This document shows positions 1 through 10,240 of a DNA stretch of 64,000 nt, one piece after another; positions within the stretch are counted from its first letter, which is position 1; each line of letters starts with the position of its first letter. This DNA comes from Sapria himalayana (lineage: Eukaryota; Streptophyta; Magnoliopsida; Malpighiales; Rafflesiaceae), in NCBI GenBank assembly GCA_029783825.1, contig JAREIK010016249.1, forward strand, positions 1 to 64,000, given 5' to 3'. The position numbers and the translations under genes were made by a program. The notes beneath the pieces were generated by a model. The model saw only the letters and a list, made by a program, of their open reading frames with translations, did no database searches and had not been told where the DNA came from.

Positions 1-193
1 AGACATATAGATATATAGACAGAAAGATAGATAAACAGGTAGATATATTGATAGATTAATATATAGAAAAAAGAGAGATAGATATAATGAAAAATAGACA
101 AATAGATAGATATATTGATATATAAATACACAAATAAACATATTGACAATGAGGCTAAGATAATAATAGACATATAGACATAATGATAGATGG

Positions 194-224
<31 letters not shown>

Positions 225-441
225 AAAAGATAAATAGATTGATATGTAGGTTGGTAGGTACATATGTAGGGTGGTATATAGATAGATTGTAGATAGATAG
301 ATCAATAGATAGAAAGATAGATAAATACATAGACATATATATATATACATTGATACATAAATTGACAAATAGACAGGTAGATAGACAAATAAAAAGATAG
401 ATTGATTGATCAATAGATCAACACACACACATTCACACACA

Positions 442-523
<82 letters not shown>

Positions 524-1271
524 ATATATATATTTATATAAAAATAGAGAGACATAAACACATATAGATAGATAGATAGACAAATTGAAAGGAAGACATA
601 TAGATAGATAGACAAAATGTCAGATAGATAGATAGATAGACAGATAGATACTCTGATACATAGATAGATAGTTAGATAGATAAATAGATAGATAAAAAGA
701 AAGGCAAATAGATAGCAAGGTTGTTAGATAGATAGATATATAGAGAGATAGATATAGAGAAAGATAAAGAGAAATATAGATAAAAAGATAAACATTTTTT
801 ATAAATAGACACAACGATAGATAAAGAGATAGAAACAAAGATATATAGATAGATTGATTGTTATTTAGAAAAATTCAAACATATTTAGATAAATAGATAA
901 ACATATAGATAAAAATATAGATATATTTATAGACAAATAGATAGATTGACATAAAGAAAAATAGACAAATTGACAAACCACAAATAAAAATTTACATATT
1001 GATAGATAGATATATATATATATATAGTTATTTATTTATTTATTTATTTTATTATTTATTTATACATATATATTAAAAGATTGATGATAGATAGACATAT
1101 AGACAAATAACTAGAATAATAGGTAAATAGATAAATAGATATAGAGATAAATAGATAGATTGATAGACTAATAAATAGATTGTTATATAAACAGATTGAT
1201 AGATAGAAATTTTAACATGTATACAAATTTACAAATAGACCAATATACTAATAGATAGATATAAAAATTGA
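1..1271. repeat. Degenerate GATA/GACA tetranucleotide array, left block
   Basis: The stretch is made of GATA units mixed with GACA, AATA and (AT)n variants, with GATA on the plus strand. Apparent reading frames in it only spell low-complexity Ser-Ile-Tyr-Leu strings and are not genes. It stops abruptly at the CACTA terminus at 1272, and the same kind of array in the same orientation resumes at 43856. I read the blocks as one array split by transposons. The array continues beyond the left window edge. Confidence 0.93.
421..505. repeat. (CA)n microsatellite
   Basis: An almost pure AC dinucleotide run inside the GATA array, with two ATTC interruptions near its start, followed by an (AT)n run to about 523. 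Confidence 0.95.
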
Positions 1272-1405
1272 CACTACTAAAAAATATGATAATACCGACC
1301 AAAAAATTCGGTCAGTAATTACTGACCAAAAAATGACAAGTTAGCCACCAAAAAAGAGTATAGAAAAAAAAATTATACCTACCAAATTTGTGCCAAAATT
1401 ACCAT
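1272..1405. repeat. Left terminal/subterminal repeats of element I
   Basis: A 134-bp stump that starts with the CACTA terminus. It contains GACCAAAAAATTCGGTC and AATTACTGACC motifs in both orientations, the same motif family as at 34320-35000 and 43200-43855. It is cut at 1405 by the terminus of element IIa. Confidence 0.85.
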
Positions 1406-1559
1406 TACTACAAGAAAAATCCCATACAGCTAGGGACAATTCCCTAGCTAAATGGGCATTTTCCATCGCTAAATGGGATATAGCGATCTATTACCAATGG
1501 ATCGGGTTCCTATCTAAAGTGCTACTTGCTAAAATTTAGCGATGAAAAATATTAATTAA
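1406..1559. repeat. Left terminal and short subterminal repeats of IIa
   Basis: It starts with the canonical plant CACTA-like terminus (ACTACAAGAAAAAT) and then carries CAGCTAGGGA, CCCTAGCTAAATGGG, ATCGCTAAATGGG and related motifs. The same order of motifs (CCCATA-AGCTAGGG, then GGATCG, then AAAGTG-CTTGCTAAA) appears reverse complemented at 18345-18528. Confidence 0.82.
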
Positions 1560-2830
1560 TTATTCTAATTCATTACATAATTGAAATAAAAAAAATAACA
1601 AAATTTTATTTCGTCTTATTTATCAATGTATCTACTACAGGTTATAAAGTATAATATATTTATTCAGTGATGTTGCTTTCTCTCTCTTTACTCCTCCGAT
1701 CATTACTTTTTTACTATGACAAAGCTGTCCGAGTCACGGCACATAATGTCTAGTGAAAAAACACATCACTTATTAAAGATTTGTATGAGGAATAGTGCGG
1801 TATCATATCTATCAAAAATTTAAACCACTCAATCAAATTATAAAAAAGTTATTTTTTGATAGATATATAATCCTGCAGTATATATGTAAATATATACTAG
1901 CATCTTACCCGTACATATATTACTGTAGTATATGTACATAAAAATAACAATATTATATGTACATATAAACAAAGTACAAATATACTCAGTATATATGTAC
2001 ATAAAATAATGTAGTATTATATGTACGTATTTACTGACTTTATTCGTACGTATATACCTCATTTGGTGATGTTGCTAATGCTCCCGCTACCGCTCCTGTC
2101 ACTGTTATCGTTGCCACTATCGCTGCCAATACCACTGCTGCTATCACTGATACCGCCGCTGTCTATGCTACCACAGCTGCCGCCGCTGCCATCGATGCTT
2201 TTGCTGCTATTGCTGCTGCTAGTCGATGACGCTATTGGCCGCTACAACGGTTGCCACTACTACCCCCACTGCCTATGCTGCCGCTGCATGCCACAGCTGC
2301 CGCTACCATTGCTTCTACCACCACCATCCCTGCTGCCTCTTCTGCTTATTCTGGAGCTTCCGCTGCCGCCTCTACAGCTTATTCTGGAGCTGCCGCTGCC
2401 ACCTCTGTAGCTTATTCTGGAGCTGCCGCTGCTACTGCCATTGCCACCACTACTCCAGATGCAGCCGATGCTCCTACCGCCGCCACTGCTGCTCCCACTA
2501 CTGCCACTTCCAACGCTGCTGCTACCGCTATTGCCGCCACTACATACCCCACTACTACCGCCACCACCACTGCCCCTGCTGCATCCCCCGCTACTGTTGC
2601 CGCCACCACTAACGTCGCTACCACTTCCACCGCTGCCGCTACCATCACTGCCACTGATGTCGCTGCTACTGCTACTGATAATAGGTTTTTACATACCTAT
2701 AATATGCTAAAAATATACCCAAAAAATTCGGAGACACACAAACATTTTCACATATATATAAAAACAGTTATTATAGACATGAACAAACAAAAATTAAAGT
2801 TGATTGTCATACAGCTTAAGCTAAAATTTA
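1560..2830 (+). repeat. GC-rich trinucleotide module A
   Basis: The first of five related modules. It has an AT-rich spacer, then a segment containing ATCAATGTATCTAC and GTTGCTTTCTCTC, then runs of TATATGTAC/GTACATATA, then a core at about 2060-2690 rich in GCT, GCC, ACC and ACT triplets. It closes with GATAATAGG-TTTTACATAC and GATTGTCATACAGCTT. Long apparent reading frames occur on both strands, as expected from triplet-rich low-complexity DNA, so I do not call a protein. The core contrasts sharply with the AT-rich surroundings. Confidence 0.85.
2345..2443 (+). repeat. Three tandem 33-bp units in module A
   Basis: Three consecutive units begin with CTTATTCTGGAGCT at 2345, 2378 and 2411. The period is exactly 33 bp, so one reading frame gives an 11-residue repeat with AYSGA at its start. 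I did not see this repeat in the other modules. Confidence 0.9.
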
Positions 2831-3840
2831 ATTAAATAATTTAATACTTTTATATTAAATTTAATAAACATAAACTATAAATAAAAATTTTAAATTAAAC
2901 AAAAGAAATTCTTTTAATAACTTATTCTAAAACAATATTTTAAATAACTAAAAAAAATAACAAAAATTATATTACAGCTTAGTAATCAATGTATCTACCG
3001 AGTGTGCATAAAGTATAATCTATCAATGCATTGATGTTGCTTTCTCTCCCTCTACTCCTCCGATCACCAACTTTTCGTAGCGAAAAAGTTGTCCAAGTCA
3101 CGATGCTCCATGTCTGTTGAAAAATCCCTTCACTTATGCAAGCTTCGTATGGGAAACAATGTGATACCACATCTGTAAAAAATTAAAACCATAATATCAA
3201 ATCAAAATTAATTAAAAAACCTATTATTAGATAATGATATATTACTATAGCAAAAATGTACATATATACTAGCATTTCACTCATACATATATTACTACAG
3301 TATTTGTACATATAAATTATAGTATTATGCATACATATATGCCGAGTACATATATACTCAGTAATAAGTACATAAAATACTATAGAATTATATGTACGTA
3401 TATACTAACTATATACGTACATATATACCGCATTTGTTGTCGTTCCTACTAATCCCATTGTCACTATCGCCCCTGCTGTTGTTGTTGCTACCACTACGGC
3501 TACTATCAATGCTGCAGCCACTATTGGTGCAGCCACTATTATTGGTGAAGTCGCTGCTACCGGTGCATCTACCGCCACTGCTGTTGCCTCCACTGCCACT
3601 GCTACCGCTGCTACTGCTGCTGCCATTGCCACCGCTACTGCTTCTGGCGCCACTGCATCCACTACCGCCGCTACTGCCACTGCCACAACTACCACCACTG
3701 ATAATAGGCTTTTACATACACATAATATGCTAAAACTCTACCCAGAAAAAAATTAGAGAAACATGAACATATTCATAGATATATAAAAATAGTTAATATA
3801 GATATGAACAAACACAAATTAAAGTTGATTGTCATACAAT
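2831..3840 (+). repeat. GC-rich trinucleotide module B
   Basis: The same order of parts as module A: AT-rich spacer, ATCAATGTATCTACCGAG, GTTGCTTTCTCTCCC, TATATGTAC-type palindromic runs, GC-rich triplet core at about 3425-3700, then GATAATAGGCTTTTACATAC and GATTGTCATACAATTTC. It follows module A head to tail. Confidence 0.85.
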
Positions 3841-6170
3841 TTCAACAAAAATTGCATTTGTGTATAAATACGTAATTGTATATATGGATATATACTTAAT
3901 CGTTAATAAAAAGAGTTAATATATCAATTGTCATACAATTGATACACAAATTAATATAGATATATAAAAATAGTTAATAAATAAATTGTGGTGTTCTTGG
4001 ATTTGTGTATATATACTTAATCGTATACATACTTCATGCATTTGTGATATAATGCGTTGTCATTGTATGGATTTTGATGGTGCACAGTAGGTATGCCGAA
4101 TTAAAAAATTTTTCAATATAAATAACTACATACTGTATACACAAACAGTAAACATAAATATTAGTTTGCTTTAAATAAGTGTGTTTAAACATAACTATAT
4201 ATATTACTATAAAAAAAGTATACATAAACTAGTTAAACATAATTATATTTATAATTTTTTTATTACCAGAGATGTGAAATGAAAAAATTGTTGTGCAGTG
4301 TTAGGGCATGTTGGTATTAAGTGGGTAAACTTCTTTATCATGGTTTGGGTGATTTTGATGCTATAGTTTGGTGGTATCTTTTTTTTATTGGTTATGAATA
4401 TTTCTATTTAAAAGACTAATTATTCATGGCCCATTGCTAATGCTTTTGTTCATGGGTAATCTTGAGTGAGGAGCACGAAAAAAAAATGCATATGTTCTTG
4501 ATTTTTTATCTATATTGCATGAAAAGCACAAAAAGATGATTCTAATAATTATTCTAAAAAATAAATTTTTTAGAATAATTATTCAAAAACAAATAGTTTT
4601 AATCTGTATTTTGCTATTTTATGAATGATAAAATGACAGTGTGTGTATGATCATGGTTTGTGTTATTTATGGTAAGTTTTTTAGTAGTGTATTTTTGATA
4701 GTGTACATTTTTTGTTGTGTTCATTTATTTTATGGTAGTGTGTATATGTGTTTAATAATTTTTGCATTATTAAAATTACTATGTGCTATGCATTTAACGT
4801 CATTTCTAAAAAATCTAAAAAACTATTTTGTTTAATCTATTCATAATTTTTGTAGTGTGTATGTGTGTGTGTGTGTGTAATAAAAATAATATCAATATTT
4901 ATATATATTTTTTCTATTTATTAATTCAACTCTATTATGTATAGTTTGGGAAAATGAAAAATAATTTTGTGATTTAATTCAAAAGTATCTTATTTAATTA
5001 ACTGGTTTGGTATTTGAGTTATAATATTTTTCAAATAGGTTTGAAACCCATTGATGGTTATATTTGATAATCTTTTGAGATTGGAAGGCATATCAATTGA
5101 ATATTTATGTCTTTGCTTGCTCTATTGATTTGTTGTTGTTAGGCAACCAAACTTTTTGATTGGTTAATCATGTCATAGAGAAAATATTGTTATTAAAGGA
5201 GACCATAGTTAGTCTTTCAAGACCTTAGTTTCTCCAATGGAGATGATTTGTAGAATATATATTACGAACCTCAAGACCATTTACCTTGTAAAAAAAAGTA
5301 TATTGATGTTGTATCATGGTTGATGTGTGAGATACATATATCGCTATGCTCTATCAAATCAAGGAAGTTGTTAACAGGCAAATAAACCACTCAAAAATAT
5401 GCTCTAACAAATGGATTCCTATATGTTGCAAGTTGATACTCATCTATTATTAATCTTGCAGAATTGGTAATTAATCTACCCTTTATACTCTAATTGCAAT
5501 TAGATACTCATCTATTAGTAATCTTTCTCAATTGAACTATAATCTATATTTTTATCTTTGATTAATGAGAAAGTATAATGGAATATACTATAGACCATGT
5601 TAAAGATAAAACATAGAGAAATATTATCTCATCTATAGATGAGGATTCTCATTTGAAAGTAGATACTCATTATTGGTAGTAGCAGTACAAGAAGAAGTAG
5701 TAGAAAAAGATGAAGAAGAAACAGTAAGAGAAGGAGAAAAAGTTTATGATGATGAAGAAATTAGAGTAGCCTTATAGCTCTTAAGTAGCAATTACAAGCA
5801 TTACAAGAAATCCTAATCATTCTAATCTTCAAATAGAAAAAAAAATTAGACTTGCATCTCTTAAATTACAAAGCAAAATAACAAAAACAATTTAATATTA
5901 TGCAATGATACCACTAAAAGGTAGGAATATTGCTATGAGAAGTATTTTCTTAAATTAGTTTTATTTTAAAATTTTATTAAATAGATTTTCATGACAATGA
6001 AAGTACTATTCTTTATAATTTGTTGCATCCAAAAACAGCACTAACTTTTATCTAACTTTGCAAAAAATAAAAAGGAATTCCTCCACAACACTAATAATAC
6101 TAATAATACTTAATATTTTAATCCTTAAGATATATTTATATATGTATGTATGTATGTATACATATATATA
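3841..6170. other. AT-rich stretch without a recognised gene
   Basis: Internal sequence of IIa between module B and the solo LTR. It contains small AT-rich frames, a short (GT)n near 4860 and a purine-rich patch near 5690-5760. I recognise no protein domain, RNA gene or transposon terminus in it. Confidence 0.6.
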
Positions 6171-6268
6171 ATGGATAATTATGTTATGGAATCCAAAAAT
6201 ATATATATATATATATATGATTTGGGTTATATTTTAGTACCTATATTCGGATACTCATAATTATCCAT
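6171..6268. repeat. 98-bp fold-back sequence
   Basis: ATGGATAATTATG at the left and CATAATTATCCAT at the right form a 13-bp inverted repeat around an (AT)n centre and TATTTTAGTACC. It could be a tiny non-autonomous element or chance in AT-rich DNA. I see no clear target duplication. Confidence 0.4.
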
Positions 6269-6290
6269 ATATAATTTAAAAAAAAATATT

Positions 6291-6341
6291 ATGCATAAAC
6301 TCGTTTCAGCTTACTCAGTATGCAAAAACGAGTTTATGCAT
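6291..6341. repeat. Perfect 16-bp hairpin
   Basis: ATGCATAAACTCGTTT at 6291-6306 pairs perfectly with AAACGAGTTTATGCAT at 6326-6341 across a 19-nt loop. A weaker GAGTTT-AAACTC stem lies just beyond the solo LTR, so the LTR may have inserted into a larger fold-back sequence. Confidence 0.8.
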
Positions 6342-6404
6342 ATGTTTATGCATACAGAGTGTTTATGGACTCCATATGCATATGTTTTTGTTTACGAAAT
6401 AATG

Positions 6405-7990
6405 TGTGAAATTCCGAAAAAAATGAATAAATAACTAACATAATTTGATTTCTGGAAAAAAGGGCAAAAGGGTAATTTTGCAATAATAGAATATAACCTG
6501 AAAATTTTTTAGCCATAATGATAAAATGGATATAGTTATTGAATTCGTCTTGGAAAATATGGCTATGGTTTGAAATTTCGTTAAATTACGAGAAAATCAG
6601 AATTTGTTATATTTTTATTTAATTAAATAATTATTAAAAAAAAATTTTGCTCAACCGAAAGACCGCAACACGTCGTCCGCACGTGACTATGTCTGTGCGA
6701 GATGTCCATCGGCTGTGCAGGTGTCAACCTAAAAAAATATTAATATTATTAATTAATGATAATAAATAAATAAAAAGAAAAGCATTAGGAATCCGGAAAA
6801 TGGGAGAAATGCTGAAAAAATTTCGACACCGGAGGGAGAGGGACAGTACACAAAAAATATATATCTGTGAATTTTCTTTTAATCATAATGGATTATTTTG
6901 GAATCGGAATGAAATAGTCCAAGAACTAAAGTTACTCTACACGATGAGATCTTCACATTGATATCAAATTTATAAAATTTCCATGAAATTTTCTAAAAGG
7001 TAACGGTTTTCTCTTATCAGAATTTCTTTCTATTTAATGGTCAAAAATGATCATGTTTTATAATTCAATTCGAATTGTTTGAAATTTTATTGGAAATAAG
7101 TAATTGGTGAAAAGTTTCGGTAATTCGTTTAGTAAAATTAGTACAGGACGAATTGGATTTTAATTGTTATAATTGTGTCTGGAACATGGGTTAAATTAGA
7201 AATGACATAATTGCATTTCATATGCACAGGAACATTCCAAATACATGGGTGGGTGCATGATATATATATATATATAAAGGTATATGGATGGTATTTAGTG
7301 AACTCAAATTGGGACAACGTCCAGACTGAGTTGTGCGAGATTTTATTTGGTATATGGTTATTATGGATTACAAACTCGAATTGGGACAAGGTCCAGGCAG
7401 AGTTACGATAGTGTTTATTTCTAGGAGTAAATCCAAAAAAATCATATTTTATTCATATTAATGTCCAATATGTTTTTTGGAGGAGGTCCGTATTTTTCTG
7501 AATAATTCCAAAAAAATAAATATTTTATAGATATATATATCCAGATATTAATATGTCACACATGGCTTCGGCATGTGTGAGGGAGTCGATGAGACTTATG
7601 AATATGGGGATATCGACATTTCATCCATAATTGCATTCATGTAAACATTTTACTTGAATGTGTGTTGATATATATTCATGACATTTTAAGTGCACTTAGC
7701 TAGGGAGTAACTTTGAAGGAGTTTACCCTATTGAGCTTTGCTCACTCTGTTGTGGGACCCCCTTTTCAGGTACATGTCCGAGACAGATGACAGATCCACA
7801 TAAGTAATCGCACACGTGAAGGAAAGCCGGTTGTGGCTTAAATAATATGTTGTGTTTTTGCTTTCTTCCATTGAGCAAATAAAATGTAAAACGAAAAACA
7901 ATGTATTGTACATTTGAGAAAATTTTATTTTATTATATATTATATTGCGTGATGGAATGAATGAGACCCCCTGGGAAATGGGGTGTCACA
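6405..7990 (+). mobile_element. Solo LTR of a Ty3/gypsy-like retrotransposon
   Basis: The 1586-bp segment starts TGTGAAATTCCG and ends GGGGTGTCACA, giving the TG...CA ends expected of an LTR. It is flanked by an exact 5-bp duplication TAATG (6400-6404 and 7991-7995). It is less AT-rich than its neighbours and holds AATAAA at 7878-7883, consistent with a polyadenylation signal near the 3' end of a plus-strand LTR. No internal coding region or second LTR is present, which fits recombination between two LTRs. The Ty3 assignment rests on end sequence and general look only. Inside it, AACTCRAATTGGGACAA occurs twice, 72 bp apart (7301 and 7373). Confidence 0.85.
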
Positions 7991-7995
7991 TAATG

Positions 7996-8490
7996 AGTTT
8001 CTACATAAACTCATATGCATACTTGAGCATATGCATTCCGTATGAATAAAGGAAGGTAATTATCAGTATAGGAATTTGGAAGACGCAAATCATAAATATT
8101 TTGGATTTGGGTCCCCAAATGTTATATTAAAATTAAAATTGTAAAAAAATATAATTACTTTCATGTTGGTTCCCCTTAACATTTTCCCTATAATATTATA
8201 ACTTTTATCCACTTTTGTTGCACCAAAATGCATCAACTTTGTTTACCTCACATAAGTTTTTAAAAAATTTAAAACTAAAACAGTAGTTTCAGAAAATCAA
8301 AAAATAAATTTTTGATTCTCATAGAGTTTACAAAAATATACTTCTTTAAAGAATAATGATAGGTTAAAACCTAGTGCTTACACCCATTTAATGATGCCAC
8401 CAACCATCCAAGTAGTAACTTTTTAGAAATATTGGATTCAAAAATCTTTAACATTATAACGCAAGTAGGATTTGATTATTTTAAGTGTTT
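7996..8490. other. AT-rich spacer, nothing recognised
   Basis: Internal IIa sequence between the solo LTR and the AT minisatellite. Homology to the right arm of the inverted repeat appears to begin only at about 8500. Confidence 0.5.
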
Positions 8491-8499
8491 AGAATTATG

Positions 8500-9370
8500 A
8501 GTATTTGTGTAACTATATGTATACCCACATGTAACTATATTTATAATTACATGTATAATAACATACAATATTATATTTAACTATAGTGTGTAACTATGTA
8601 TAAATATTTGTATAATTATATATAAATATTTGTATAATTATATAACACTCTACAACATTAAATATAACTATATTTATAACTATGTATACATATATGTAAA
8701 TCTATATATTATTAATAACTTTATATATTTGTGTATAACTATTTGTATGAATATATTTATAATAACTATATGTTTAAATATATAAAAATATTAATAGCTA
8801 TATATACTATATGTATAATAACATATAACTATAAATAATTCTATCTTACTATATGTATAACTATAAAAACTTTATACATAACTATATTTAAATATATAAT
8901 TAACAACATGTATTTAATATACATTTTTATATATTAGTATAAAAATGTATTTTAGCATTTCCATACCTATATATAACTATAAGTATAAATATATGAAATT
9001 ATACGAAAAAATATATATACATACATGTATAAATATAAGTTTAACTATACGTGTAACTATATGTATAACCACATGTAACTATATTTATAATTATATGTAT
9101 AAAAGCATACAACATAATGTTTAACTAAATGTGTATAACTATATATAAATATTTGTTTAACTATAAAAACTCTATATAAATAAATATAACTTTATTTTTA
9201 ATTATGTATACATATATGTAAATCTATATAAGTGTTTATAACTTTGAATACATTTATTTATATTTACTTATATTTACTTGTATGCATATATCTATATATA
9301 TTATATGCTAAACTAAATGTAACTATTTATAAATACATTTACTATATGTATCATTAATTATATATGGGAT
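8500..9370. repeat. AT-rich minisatellite upstream of IIa transposase
   Basis: Diffuse repeats of TAACTATATGTATAACTA, ATATAAATATTTGTATAA and ACATGTAACTATATTTATAA. The same kind of sequence occurs at 26400-28245 (reverse complement, IIb) and at 35990-37430 (element I), each time upstream of a TNP2-like gene. Confidence 0.8.
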
Positions 9371-9599
9371 AATACTATTTTCTTGCACCAACTTGAAATA
9401 AAAAGGTTAAAGATATAATATCAACAATATGTAAGCACATAGCATGAGTGTGTCCGTTGATAAGGCTCATATATGGTATAATACAAATAAGGGTCTTACT
9501 CTTACCTAATCCAAGCCCTTGGGCCTCAGGCTCAAATAAGAACTTATGTATAACAAAAAATGTAATATTTGATAGGTTTATACTGAAGAACTTATATTT

Positions 9600-9965
9600 T
9601 CTTTTATATAATTCTTCATTCTAACACTGCACTCTCATTGTGTCTCTCTCCCTCTCTAATTCTTTATGTCTTTATCTTCCTTTTTTTCTTTATGTGTCAC
9701 ACACTCCCTCGTGTTATTTTTTCTGGCTCTTCTTTTTTGCTTGTTCTCTTTCTCTCTCCACCCCCCCTCTCTCTCCTCCCTCCCTCCCTCCCTCCCTCTC
9801 TCCCTCACGCTCTCTCTCCCTCTCACCCCACCTCTCTCCCCTCTCTCCCTTTAACCTTTTATCTCACACTCTCTCTCCCCCCGGCTCCTGATTTTCTGCC
9901 CCTCTGTCTCCCCACCTTATCTCTCTCTCTCTCTCTCTCTCCCCTCTCCTCCTTCAAACATTAAA
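9600..9965 (+). promoter_or_regulatory. Putative promoter and CT-rich leader of the IIa transposase gene
   Basis: TATATAA at 9605-9611 is followed by TTCATTCTAACACTGCACTCTC and a long pyrimidine tract of TC and CCCT repeats to about 9955. The same order (TATATAA, TTCATTCTAACACT-CACTCTC, CT tract) is conserved in the opposite arm at 26162-25670. Conservation of both parts and their place upstream of the coding start suggest a core promoter with a pyrimidine-rich leader. Apparent frames in the CT tract are low complexity. Confidence 0.5.
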
Positions 9966-10240
9966 TGTATTTTTTTTGCTTTCATTTCTTATGCATTAGT
10001 GTACTTTGCACCCTTTATCTAGTATAACTATGATTTCATTTAAATCTTTATCATGCTACAAATTACATTATCTATTAATGTAGATTGTGCAAATCCCTTG
10101 CATCTATATTCATGATATTTAAATTTTAAATATTCATCTTTAAGTAATTTATATTTTATTCTTTGTATATTTTGAAGTAATAAAATGTTTTATTTATAAT
10201 AATGATTGGGCATTAATTTATGTAAATAAAATAGGGCAAA

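Noticed and set aside
2251..2835. 194-codon Ala/Thr-rich frame
   Set aside because: It is a triplet-repeat core with other frames open on both strands. Homologous modules do not keep the same frame.
2979..3170. 63-codon minus-strand frame with a protein-like look, also at 18601-18825
   Set aside because: It lies in the conserved AT-to-GC transition of the modules and is interrupted in the other copies. There is no domain match.
6291..6341. Helitron 3' hairpin
   Set aside because: The stem is longer and more AT-rich than usual, no CTRR end follows, and there is no Rep/helicase sequence nearby.
7138..7411. Small frames on both strands at 7138-7411
   Set aside because: They lie in the solo LTR, overlap each other and include a short duplicated segment. 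No gene signal is present.
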